Below are positions 1 to 6,957 of a stretch of 64,000 bases of DNA, piece after piece. The position numbers and the translations under genes were made by a program. Under the pieces are notes generated by a model. That model had not been told where the DNA came from. It ran no database searches and was given only the letters and a program-made list of their open reading frames with translations. Source of the stretch: JACCTU01 sp963700495 (GTDB lineage: Bacteria > Actinomycetota > Thermoleophilia > Gaiellales > Gaiellaceae); the NCBI GenBank assembly GCA_963700495.1, contig CAVOXT010000001.1, positions 682,001 to 746,000 on the forward strand. The letters are read 5' to 3'. Position 1 is the stretch's first letter; each line of letters opens with the position of its first letter.

Positions 1-3000
1 GCAAGGACGGCTACCTGTACGTCAGCATCGGCGACGGCGGGTGCGACTACCTGAACGACAGCGGCTGCGCCGGTGCGAACGACGCGTCGCGGGACCAGCA
101 CGTCCTGCTCGGGAAGATCTTGAGGATCACGAGCACCGGTGGGATCCCGCCCACGAACCCCTTCGTCGGTGCCGGCACCGCACGCTGCGCACCGACCGGT
201 CGAACGACGCCCGGGCAGAAGTGCCAGGAGACCTACGCGTGGGGGCTTCGCAACCCGTTCCGGATCGTCTTCGACCCGAACGCGGCGGGCACGCGGTTCT
301 TCATCAACGACGTCGGCCAGAACGACTGGGAGGAGGTCGACGACGGCATCGCGGGCGCCGACTACGGCTGGAACGTGCGTGAGGGGCCGTGCGTCAACGC
401 GTCGCGGACGAACTGCGGCGCGCCGCCCGCCGGAATGACGAACCCGATCTCCTCGTACTCGCACGGCGAATGCAACGCGATCACGGGGGGCGCCTTCGTC
501 CCGAACGGGATCTGGCCGGCGTCGTACGACGGGACCTACCTGTACGGCGACTACACGTGCGGGAAGATCTTCCTGCTGACGCCGAACGGAACGGGGGGGT
601 TCACACTTACCGAGTTCGGTACGGGTGCAGGCGCCGTCGTCAACCTCGCGTTCGGCCCTGCGCCGGTCGCGCAGGCGCCGTCGGGCCAAGCGCTCTACTA
701 CACGAACTACAACAGCGGCGGCGAGGTCCGGCGGATCGCGTACACGGGTACGACGAACCGTCCGCCGACCGCGAGCATGACCGCCACCCCGCGGTTCGGC
801 GCAACGCCGCTGACCGTGAGCTTCGACGGCAGCGCGAGCTTCGACCTCGACCCAGGTGACACGCTCACCTATCTCTGGAGCTTCGGCGACGGCAGTCCGA
901 CGGTTCAGACCTCGACGCCGACGACGACGCACGTCTACACGGCCGCGACGAACGTCACGGCGTCGCTCACCGTCCGCGACGTGCGCGGGGCTTCATCGCC
1001 TCCGTTCGCGCTGCCGCTCTTCCCGGGCGACACGCCGCCGCAGGTCTCGATCGACTCTCCCACGCCGTCGCAGCTCTTCTCGGTCGGTCAGACGGTCGCG
1101 CTCCACGGCACGGCGACGGATGCGGAGGAGGGAACGCTGCCGCCCGCGCGGCTGAGCTGGACCGTCCTCAAGCACCACGACACGCACACGCACCCGTTCC
1201 TCGCCCCGACCGCCGGCAACGACGTGCCGATCGTCGGGCCGGTACCGGAGGATCTCCTCGCCGCGACGAACAGCTACCTCGAGATCCAGCTGACGGCGAC
1301 AGACGCGCGCGGTCTGACGACGACGGTCACGCGGAACTTCCAGCCGCACAAGGTCGACGTGACACTGGCGACCAGCCCGGCCGGCCTCCAGCTGGGCGTC
1401 AACGGCGCTCCGGTGACGGCGCCGACGGTGGTTACGTCATGGGAGGGCTACGGCCTGGCGCTCTCCGCATCCGCGCAGGTGGACGGCGGCGGCGCGTCGT
1501 GGGTGTTCGGTTCGTGGTCGGACGGCGGCGCAGCCTCGCACACCTTTACGACGCCGGCCGCGCCGGCGACGGTGACGGCCACGTTCACGGGGAGCTCGCA
1601 GCCTCAGGGCCTGGTGGCTGCGTTTGGGTTTAACGAGTTGTCGGGGTTGGGTGTGGTTGATGGGTCGGGGAGTGGGAATGGGGGGACGGTTTCGGGGGCG
1701 TTGCGGTCTGGGGCGGGGCGGTTTGGTGGTGCGTTGTCGTTTGATGGGGTGAACGATTGGGTGTCGGTGGCGGATTCGGCGTCGTTGGATGTGTCGCGGA
1801 TGACGTTGGAGGCGTGGGTGCGGCCGAGTGCGTTGGGGAATGTGTGGCGGACGGTGTTGTTCAAGGAGCGGGTTGGGGGGTTGGTGTATGGGTTGGTTGG
1901 TTCGCAGGGGAGTGGTGCGCCTGCGGGTCAGGTGGATATTGGTGGGGAGCGGAACGCGGTGGGTGGGGCGTTGCCGTTGAACGTGTGGTCGCATTTGGCG
2001 GCGACGTTTGATGGGTCGGTGGTGCGGTTGTATGTGAATGGGGTGTTGGGTGGGTCGGTGGTGGTGGCGGGGAGCATTCCGGCTTCGACTGGGATGTTGC
2101 GGATTGGTGGGAACTCGATCTGGGGGGAGTGGTTCGCGGGCTTGATCGACGAGGTGCGTGTCTATAACCGCGCGCTGACGCAGACCGAGATCCAGACCGA
2201 CCTCCAGACCCCGGTCGGAGCCGCAGGGCCTCCGCCCCCGGACACCCAGGCGCCGACCGCACCGAGCTCGCTGACGGCGACGCCGTCGAGCGGAGCCGTC
2301 GACCTCTCCTGGCCGGCGGCCTCGGACAACGTCGGTGTCGTCCGCTACGACGTCCACCGAGGCACCGTCACCGGCTTCACGCCGAGCGCGGCCAACCGGA
2401 TCGCGCAGCCGACCTCGACGCAGTATCGGGACGCCGGCCTGTCGCCGGGCACCTACTACTACTGCGTTCTCGCCTTCGACGCCGCAGGTAACGCGAGCCC
2501 ACCGTCGAGCCAGGCGAGCGCGACCGTCGCCGCTCCGCCGCCGCCTCCGCCGCCGCCTCCGCCCAGCGGCGGTCTGGTGGCTGCGTTTGGGTTTAACGAG
2601 TTGTCGGGGTTGGGTGTGGTTGATGGGTCGGGGAGTGGGAATGGGGGGACGGTTTCGGGGGCGTTGCGGTCTGGGGCGGGGCGGTTTGGTGGTGCGTTGT
2701 CGTTTGATGGGGTGAACGATTGGGTGTCGGTGGCGGATTCGGCGTCGTTGGATGTGTCGCGGATGACGTTGGAGGCGTGGGTGCGGCCGAGTGCGTTGGG
2801 GAATGTGTGGCGGACGGTGTTGTTCAAGGAGCGGGTTGGGGGGTTGGTGTATGGGTTGGTTGGTTCGCAGGGGAGTGGTGCGCCTGCGGGTCAGGTGGAT
2901 ATTGGTGGGGAGCGGAACGCGGTGGGTGGGGCGTTGCCGTTGAACGTGTGGTCGCATTTGGCGGCGACGTTTGATGGGTCGGTGGTGCGGTTGTATGTGA

Positions 3001-3182
3001 ATGGGGTGTTGGGTGGGTCGGTGGTGGTGGCGGGGAGCATTCCGGCTTCGACTGGGATGTTGCGGATTGGTGGGAACTCGATCTGGGGGGAGTGGTTCGC
3101 GGGCTTGATCGACGAGGTGCGTGTCTATAACCGCGCGCTGACGCAGACCGAGATCCAGGCCGACATGACCGCTCCGCTGTAG
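1..3182 (+). CDS. Secreted PQQ-type glucose/sorbosone dehydrogenase with PKD, FN3 and two LamG domains (5' end missing)
   Basis: The reading frame is open at the left edge, so the signal peptide and the first propeller blades lie outside the window. The first ~230 residues match the soluble PQQ sugar dehydrogenase beta-propeller (WGLRNPFR, NDVGQNDWEEV, GADYGWN motifs), which oxidises aldose-type sugars with pyrroloquinoline quinone in known members. Next come a PKD domain (WSFGDGS), an Ig-like stretch, a LamG/concanavalin-like domain, an FN3 domain (DTQAPTAPSSL start), a run of ten prolines, and a second LamG copy. The modular tail suggests a cell-surface or extracellular polysaccharide-binding enzyme. 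The two LamG copies are identical in DNA and have codon use unlike the rest of the gene. Substrate is not predictable. Confidence 0.88.
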   Translation, partial: KDGYLYVSIGDGGCDYLNDSGCAGANDASRDQHVLLGKILRITSTGGIPPTNPFVGAGTARCAPTGRTTPGQKCQETYAWGLRNPFRIVFDPNAAGTRFFINDVGQNDWEEVDDGIAGADYGWNVREGPCVNASRTNCGAPPAGMTNPISSYSHGECNAITGGAFVPNGIWPASYDGTYLYGDYTCGKIFLLTPNGTGGFTLTEFGTGAGAVVNLAFGPAPVAQAPSGQALYYTNYNSGGEVRRIAYTGTTNRPPTASMTATPRFGATPLTVSFDGSASFDLDPGDTLTYLWSFGDGSPTVQTSTPTTTHVYTAATNVTASLTVRDVRGASSPPFALPLFPGDTPPQVSIDSPTPSQLFSVGQTVALHGTATDAEEGTLPPARLSWTVLKHHDTHTHPFLAPTAGNDVPIVGPVPEDLLAATNSYLEIQLTATDARGLTTTVTRNFQPHKVDVTLATSPAGLQLGVNGAPVTAPTVVTSWEGYGLALSASAQVDGGGASWVFGSWSDGGAASHTFTTPAAPATVTATFTGSSQPQGLVAAFGFNELSGLGVVDGSGSGNGGTVSGALRSGAGRFGGALSFDGVNDWVSVADSASLDVSRMTLEAWVRPSALGNVWRTVLFKERVGGLVYGLVGSQGSGAPAGQVDIGGERNAVGGALPLNVWSHLAATFDGSVVRLYVNGVLGGSVVVAGSIPASTGMLRIGGNSIWGEWFAGLIDEVRVYNRALTQTEIQTDLQTPVGAAGPPPPDTQAPTAPSSLTATPSSGAVDLSWPAASDNVGVVRYDVHRGTVTGFTPSAANRIAQPTSTQYRDAGLSPGTYYYCVLAFDAAGNASPPSSQASATVAAPPPPPPPPPPSGGLVAAFGFNELSGLGVVDGSGSGNGGTVSGALRSGAGRFGGALSFDGVNDWVSVADSASLDVSRMTLEAWVRPSALGNVWRTVLFKERVGGLVYGLVGSQGSGAPAGQVDIGGERNAVGGALPLNVWSHLAATFDGSVVRLYVNGVLGGSVVVAGSIPASTGMLRIGGNSIWGEWFAGLIDEVRVYNRALTQTEIQADMTAPL
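1611..2195 (+). repeat. LamG-encoding direct repeat, copy 1
   Basis: 585 bp (195 codons) that recur 963 bp downstream with no difference I could find by eye. The copy starts at the codons for LVAAFGFNEL and ends at TEIQ. Third positions are mostly G or T (GTG, TTG, GGG, GGT) where the flanking gene prefers C, until about the last 60 bases, which return to the local style. Confidence 0.9.
2574..3158 (+). repeat. LamG-encoding direct repeat, copy 2
   Basis: Second copy of the 585 bp LamG cassette, in frame, following a poly-proline linker. Outside the repeat the flanks differ at once (C versus T before it, A versus G after it), so the duplicated unit has sharp edges that coincide with the domain borders. 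Confidence 0.9.
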
Positions 3183-3193
3183 AAGAGGTCCCC

Positions 3194-3505
3194 TTACTTT
3201 CGGGGGTACAGCGCGAGCAGCCCGTCCCACTGGTTCCGGACGCGATCGAGAGCGCCGGTCAGCAGGGAGAGGCGCGCCCGCGATGCCTCTAGGCGGGCGA
3301 GCACAACGGTGAGGCGCTCGAAATCGGGCGGCGGGCGCGTGCCGAGCCGGTCAGTCGATACCGCGAGCGCGTCGAGCGCGCCGGCGAGTGCTTTCGTAAA
3401 GCTCCGGGCGTCCCGATAGAGCGTAAGCGACCGGGACGCGACGAACGCCAACGTCGCCAAGACGGCCACGACGGAGACGATCAGCGCAAGTGTGATCGGC
3501 GACAA
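3194..3505 (-). CDS. Small membrane-anchored protein next to tRNA-fMet
   Basis: About 103 residues from a proposed TTG start. An N-terminal transmembrane helix (residues ~4-24, ITLALIVSVVAVLATLAFVA) is followed by a helical, Arg/Leu-rich soluble part ending in YPRK, likely coiled. The frame extends further upstream, but the extra residues would be encoded by the complement of the tRNA, so a start after the tRNA is preferred. It is divergent from the tRNA with only about 25 bp between them, so their promoters must overlap. Function unknown; it resembles short actinobacterial proteins with one membrane anchor and a coiled tail. Confidence 0.6.
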   Translation of the reverse strand: MSPITLALIVSVVAVLATLAFVASRSLTLYRDARSFTKALAGALDALAVSTDRLGTRPPPDFERLTVVLARLEASRARLSLLTGALDRVRNQWDGLLALYPRK

Positions 3506-3513
3506 GCCGGTGC

Positions 3514-3519
3514 TATGAT
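3514..3519 (+). promoter_or_regulatory. Probable -10 box of the tRNA-fMet promoter
   Basis: TATGAT lies 11 bases before the mature tRNA 5' end, the right place for a sigma-70 type -10 element. The matching -35 region (around 3491-3496) is weak. Confidence 0.5.
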
Positions 3520-3530
3520 GCCGATCGCGA

Positions 3531-3604
3531 CGCGGGGTGGAGCAGTCAGGTAGCTCGCCGGGCTCATAACCCGGAGGTCGCAGGTTCAAATCCTGCCCCC
3601 GCTA
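3531..3604 (+). tRNA. Initiator tRNA-fMet (CAU)
   Basis: 74 bases fold as a tRNA: acceptor CGCGGGG/CCCCGCT, D-arm GAGC/GCTC, anticodon stem CCGGG/CCCGG with loop CTCATAA (CAU), T-arm GCAGG/CCTGC. The three consecutive G-C pairs in the anticodon stem and the unpaired position 1:72 are initiator hallmarks; here the mismatch is C1-U72 instead of the usual C1-A72. CCA is not encoded. A hairpin terminator follows directly, and an integrase gene lies 55 bp away. Confidence 0.95.
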
Positions 3605-3606
3605 TA

Positions 3607-3633
3607 GAAAAGCCCCGCTCACAGGGGCTTTTC
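3607..3633 (+). terminator. Rho-independent terminator after tRNA-fMet
   Basis: Perfect 10-bp stem GAAAAGCCCC/GGGGCTTTTC with a 7-base loop, followed by a pyrimidine run. It starts two bases after the tRNA discriminator base. The stem also carries A/T tracts on both sides, so it could stop the leftward integrase transcript as well. Confidence 0.85.
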
Positions 3634-3659
3634 TCTTCTCTGGCTAGGAGCCCTGCGCT

Positions 3660-4823
3660 TTAGGTACCCGACTTGGTACCGAACATCCGCTCCTCGCTCC
3701 GCTCAATGGCGCCCGGGAACGTCGTCTGCGCCGCATGGATGTACCGCTCCGTGATCGAGAACTGTGAGTGGCCGGCCTTCGCCTGAACGTACGCGTTCGG
3801 ATTGCCGACCGCGGCATCGTTCGTCAGCGCCGTATGCCTGAGCCCGTGCCACGGCTGCAACCCGTCCTTCTCGATCTTCGCTCGCTGCAACGCCACCTTC
3901 ACGTAGTCGCGTGTCAGCTTCGTCGGGTCGAGCGGCGTCCCTAGCGCCGGATGGCCGAACACAATGTTCCGATCGCCCCGGTACCGGGACGCCTGCCACT
4001 GCGCCTCGAGCGCGGCGGCGGTCTTGAGCCCGAAGCCGATCGTCCGCCGTGACGCCCTGCTCTTAGGGCTCGTGAACTCGCCACGAACCCATTCCTGGCG
4101 AACCTGCAACCTCCGCTCGAGGAGATCAACGTCCGCCCAGCGCAAGCCGAGCAACTCGCCGCGGCGGACCGCCGTCCCGAGCACCACGACCGTCATCCGC
4201 CAGAGCATCTCCCACCACAACACCTGCTCCGCGTCGGCGTCGGCCGCGAGCTCCCGATACGCGGCCAGGAGACGCGCGACTTCCTCCTCAGCGAGGATGA
4301 CCGTGTCCGGCTGCTCGACCTTCGGCCCGTCGACGTCGTCGAGCGGGTTCACACGGATTCGCTTCCATCGCTTCGCCGTCTGAAAGACGAGGTTCAGCGT
4401 CGCAAGTTGCTTCGCGACCGTTTTTCCCGACAGGCCCGCGGCCATCTTCGTCGCGATGTAACGGTCGAAGTGCTCCGGGCCGATCGCGTCGAGCGGCAAC
4501 TCCCCGAACATCGGTAACGCGTGCCGATCCAGGGTGCCGTCGTAGTCCTCCCGCGTCGACTTCTTGAGCCCTTTCGACGGCAGCCACACCGCCCGCCACT
4601 CCGCCGCGAACGCCGCGAAGGTCTCCTGGGTCGGCCTGGCCCACCGCTCACGCTCAACAAGGTCGAGCCGTTTCCCGAGCTCTCGTTCCGCCCGCTGACG
4701 GTTCCACTGGGGCTCCGGGCCAAGCCGTTCCTTCACCTGCCGTCCGTTCGCATCTCGGAACTTGACCGACCAGACGACACCGCGAACGCCTTCACGACGG
4801 ATCACGCACGCGCCGCTAGCCAC
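3660..4823 (-). CDS. int: Tyrosine recombinase (phage-type integrase)
   Basis: 387 residues with the usual three parts: an AP2-like arm-binding N-terminus, a SAM-like core-binding domain (~residues 68-155) and a C-terminal catalytic domain. The active-site set is complete: Arg220 (TAVRRGEL), Lys254 in the beta-hairpin, His326 and Arg329 (HGLRH), His352 (GHSQ) and Tyr361 (ERYIH). It starts with GTG and overlaps the upstream small zinc protein by 8 bases. Its 3' end lies about 55 bp from tRNA-fMet, the classic position for an integrase that inserted its element at the tRNA 3' end. It looks functional; the rest of the element is partly decayed. Confidence 0.93.
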   Translation of the reverse strand: MASGACVIRREGVRGVVWSVKFRDANGRQVKERLGPEPQWNRQRAERELGKRLDLVERERWARPTQETFAAFAAEWRAVWLPSKGLKKSTREDYDGTLDRHALPMFGELPLDAIGPEHFDRYIATKMAAGLSGKTVAKQLATLNLVFQTAKRWKRIRVNPLDDVDGPKVEQPDTVILAEEEVARLLAAYRELAADADAEQVLWWEMLWRMTVVVLGTAVRRGELLGLRWADVDLLERRLQVRQEWVRGEFTSPKSRASRRTIGFGLKTAAALEAQWQASRYRGDRNIVFGHPALGTPLDPTKLTRDYVKVALQRAKIEKDGLQPWHGLRHTALTNDAAVGNPNAYVQAKAGHSQFSITERYIHAAQTTFPGAIERSEERMFGTKSGT

Positions 4824-4968
4824 CGTCGCCTCCGAACTCCCGCTTGGCGCACGCGGGGCAATAAACCGCGAGCTCGTCGTCGATCGTGAGGTACGCCTTC
4901 CAGCGTTCCGCGTCCTCCGACTCGGCGCCGCACTCGACGCACACGAGAGTCACGATCGCGTCAGGCAT
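4816..4968 (-). CDS. 50-residue CxxC/CxxC zinc-ribbon-like protein
   Basis: Too short for many gene finders. ATG start, 50 residues, with two cysteine pairs (CVECG near residue 10 and CPAC near residue 40) separated by an acidic linker, as in small zinc-ribbon proteins of phages and integrative elements. Its stop lies inside the integrase start (GTGGCTAG overlap), which implies translational coupling. It is preceded by a four-codon leader frame with a strong ribosome binding site. Function unknown; a DNA- or protein-binding accessory of the integrase module is a reasonable guess. Confidence 0.65.
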   Translation of the reverse strand: MPDAIVTLVCVECGAESEDAERWKAYLTIDDELAVYCPACAKREFGGDGG

Positions 4969-4971
4969 CGT

Positions 4972-4986
4972 CTATTTGTTGGTCAT
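4972..4986 (-). promoter_or_regulatory. Four-codon leader ORF (MTNK-stop) with strong Shine-Dalgarno
   Basis: AGGAGG (4998-4993) is placed six bases before ATG ACC AAC AAA TAG. Only three bases after that stop comes the ATG of the zinc-ribbon gene. No other strong binding site exists for that gene, so ribosomes would load at the minigene and reinitiate. This could tune or attenuate expression of the integrase pair. Confidence 0.5.
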
Positions 4987-5160
4987 GGCTGACCTCCTGG
5001 CGCTAGACGGCCCCGGGGCAAGGCGACTGGACCGCCCGCCCACGGGGCCGCGCGCAACGTAACAGCACGAAAAGGAAGCCAGTGACGGGGTCCAGTCCAG
5101 CCACTGATCCCACTGTACGCCGACCACGGGACCGCGTCGAGTGCCCCTAGAGTACGAGCC

Positions 5161-5349
5161 GTGCTGGACCGAGCGACCGCCCGCACTCTCCCCATCGTGA
5201 ACAGAGTCGCGGACTTCGCGCCTGTTGTGCCGGCATGCTGCAACGCTTGTGGAACTTGCGTGACGACGAACCTGCTCGGCCTCGTCTCGGGAACCGGGCT
5301 CACTGCGTTTGCCGCCGTGCGGAGCTGGCTCACGCGCCGCACGCGTTAG
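5161..5349 (+). CDS. Possible small cysteine-rich protein
   Basis: 62 codons from GTG, with a CCNACGTC cluster and a moderately hydrophobic second half ending in RRTR. A TAGAGT hexamer ends five bases before the GTG, which would suit a leaderless transcript. It ends over the 3' end of the oppositely directed excisionase gene. Nothing else supports it. If it is not real, 4987-5345 is an otherwise empty stretch of the element. Confidence 0.25.
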   Translation: MLDRATARTLPIVNRVADFAPVVPACCNACGTCVTTNLLGLVSGTGLTAFAAVRSWLTRRTR

Positions 5350-5576
5350 CCAGTCCCTCCCAGACGACGCGGCTCATGCCTGCGGTACGCCGTCGACCCG
5401 TTCCCCCCGGCGCTCAACCCCTCAACCCACGCCCGGACGGCAGCACGGTCATACCTGCGGTACCTGCCGAGCGCGACGTGCGGTAGCCGGCCGGCGCGAG
5501 TCTCCCGTCGAACCCACGACTCCGGGACCGCGAGCAGCTCGGCAACCTCAGACGCATCGAGAAGCCGATCCGTCAC
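5346..5576 (-). CDS. xis: Excisionase-like DNA-binding protein (MerR/HTH_17 fold)
   Basis: 76 residues from GTG. The core (LLDASEVAELLAVPESWVRRE ... GRLPHVALGRYRRYDRAAV) is the helix-turn-helix plus wing of the excisionase/MerR-like family, which bend DNA at attachment sites and steer integrases towards excision. The GTG overlaps the stop of the upstream gene as GTGA, so the longer frame start at 5603 is less likely. It lies about 380 bp upstream of the zinc protein-integrase pair and reads the same way, as expected for an int/xis module. Confidence 0.75.
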   Translation of the reverse strand: MTDRLLDASEVAELLAVPESWVRRETRAGRLPHVALGRYRRYDRAAVRAWVEGLSAGGNGSTAYRRHEPRRLGGTG

Positions 5577-6067
5577 GTCGACCCCCCGGCGGGCCGGGTG
5601 CATCGAGACGCCCCAGCACCTGACGATGACCCCGCAGTCGGCGTTTCTCTCCCCGACTCGCGCGCACGGCGACGGCGGTACTTCCGCGCCTGCTTCGCCG
5701 CGTACTCCTCAGGATGCCGGCGCCGATACCGAGCATCCGAACAGCGCCGCGAACACGTCAGCTTGTTCTTCCGCGCTTCGAACGTCTCGCCGCACTCGAC
5801 GCAGACGTGCCGGGTCGGCTGCGTCCGTCGCGTCTCGGCGATGCGCTCTCGGTTCCGAGTGCGCCACGCCCGGGTCGCGTCGTTGCGGCACGCTCGACAC
5901 CAGGAGCCCAGCCGCACCGTCCGCGACCGATCACGCTTCGACTCGAACGGGATCGCCACGAACTCCTCGATCGCTCGGCCCTCCTGGCACCGCGTACACG
6001 TCCTGTGCGTCGCCGGGTCCCAGATGTTCGCGTTCTGACGCCGCCACTGATCGTGCAAGTCAGTCAC
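5573..6067 (-). CDS. Mobile-element zinc-finger protein (two CxxC clusters)
   Basis: 164 residues, GTG start with a GGGGTGA sequence just upstream. The first half holds CTRC...CRAC (residues ~23 and ~57) and the second half CVEC...CSRRC (residues ~89-110), followed by a very basic, Arg-rich tail. The layout resembles HNH-nuclease-associated or phage replication zinc-finger proteins, but I see no HNH catalytic triad, so no activity is claimed. It is coupled to the excisionase by a 4-base overlap. Confidence 0.65.
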   Translation of the reverse strand: MTDLHDQWRRQNANIWDPATHRTCTRCQEGRAIEEFVAIPFESKRDRSRTVRLGSWCRACRNDATRAWRTRNRERIAETRRTQPTRHVCVECGETFEARKNKLTCSRRCSDARYRRRHPEEYAAKQARKYRRRRARESGRETPTAGSSSGAGASRCTRPAGGST

Positions 6068-6117
6068 CGCTCACCCCGCACGAAAGAGAAGCGCGGTTAG
6101 GGAGCGAACCCTCGCGT

Positions 6118-6150
6118 GGGCCAGCGTTCGTGAATGTCCCCCGAGCAGTG
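6118..6150 (+). repeat. Dispersed GGGAATGTCCC-type repeat, copy 1
   Basis: GGGCCAGCGTTCGTGAATGTCCCCCGAGC-type sequence between the zinc-finger gene and the HTH gene. It is related to copies at 10800, 11619 and 12672, all in the same orientation. This copy has GTG where the others have GGG in the core. Confidence 0.6.
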
Positions 6151-6329
6151 TGCGCGGCTGGCCTTACCGGAGGAAGGTCACGACGGGTCAAACGGAAGGG
6201 CGAAGAAGGGCACCGCCCCGATCACAACCAGCTGAAACGCTGTCGGTGTCGCCGAGACCGAGACGTGCTTCGGGCTGTCGCCGGTGAACGGCTCGCGCTT
6301 CCAGCTGCGTTCGACGGCGAGCCTGACGC

Positions 6330-6653
6330 CTAGTGAGAGGCGGCCGAGCCCCCGGGCCGTGATCGTCTGGAGTCGTGTGCAGCGTCGCCAGCGGCGCCTC
6401 CCCCGAAACGTGCCTGGGCCGCCTGACGCGTGATACCCAGCGCCTCCGCGATTTCAGCCCAGGTGTGATCGGTCTTCCTCGCCTCCACGACTATCTCGGC
6501 CAAGACTTTCTTCGCCTCGACTTCGATGGTCGCCAGAGCCCGAATGGCTACCAAGGGTTCCTTTGTGACTCTCAACAGGTACGAGGCCTCGGCCGCTGCC
6601 TGGCTGAAGTGCAGCGCGTAGATCGGGTCTGGATCACGGGTACCTTCGGCCAT
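6330..6653 (-). CDS. Helix-turn-helix protein of the mobile module
   Basis: 107 residues from ATG. The N-terminal two thirds is helical and charged; residues ~69-86 (TWAEIAEALGITRQAAQ) form a clear HTH of the kind found in small actinobacterial phage and integrative-element regulators. The C-terminal tail is Gly/Ser/Arg-rich and probably disordered. It is the most upstream gene of the leftward set. An inverted repeat about 105 bp upstream could be its operator. Confidence 0.65.
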   Translation of the reverse strand: MAEGTRDPDPIYALHFSQAAAEASYLLRVTKEPLVAIRALATIEVEAKKVLAEIVVEARKTDHTWAEIAEALGITRQAAQARFGGGAAGDAAHDSRRSRPGGSAASH

Positions 6654-6757
6654 GGAGGCAGGCTACCCTCTTTTTCCCAGCTCGGGACTTGCAAATTTCT
6701 TGCTTCTAATGCTCACGTTGAAGCGCAAGTCGCAGCACATCTTGTGAGTGTTACTAC

Positions 6758-6776
6758 AGTCAAGATAACTTGACAA
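6758..6776. promoter_or_regulatory. Inverted repeat overlapping TTGACA-like boxes in an AT-rich divergent region
   Basis: GTCAAG-ATAA-CTTGAC is a perfect palindrome with a 4-base centre. The right arm contains TTGACA reading right (6770-6775) and the left arm gives TTGACT reading left. It lies between the leftward HTH gene and the rightward PQQ protein gene, in the most AT-rich 100 bp of the area (about 6660-6800). It is a good candidate for a divergent promoter under the HTH protein. The -10 boxes are weak. The rest of 6654-6957 shows nothing else. Confidence 0.4.
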
Positions 6777-6957
6777 CAATACGGGAACCATCGATGATGC
6801 CGCCTTGACGGAGCCGAAGGGGATCCTCGCCGCGCGAGGGGAGGAACATGCTCGATCGGCCGAGTGGCGGCGGATCTTGCCCGACACAGACCAGCATGAC
6901 CGCGCGGCGAGGTTGTCCGCTATGCGACTGAGACCCGCAACAGGTGGGAGGCATCAG

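Noticed and set aside
1437..3230. 597-codon open frame on the minus strand
   Set aside because: It mirrors the LamG-repeat gene; its Pro/His/Arg-rich product is repetitive and has no ribosome site. Lack of stops comes from the G/T-rich repeat.
3506..3589. N-terminal extension of the small membrane protein through the tRNA
   Set aside because: The residues PPGYEPGELPDCSTP are simply the complement of the tRNA gene, a common annotation error.
4983..5342. 119-codon minus-strand frame upstream of the integrase leader
   Set aside because: No family pattern, unfavourable composition, and it runs over the ribosome site of the minigene.
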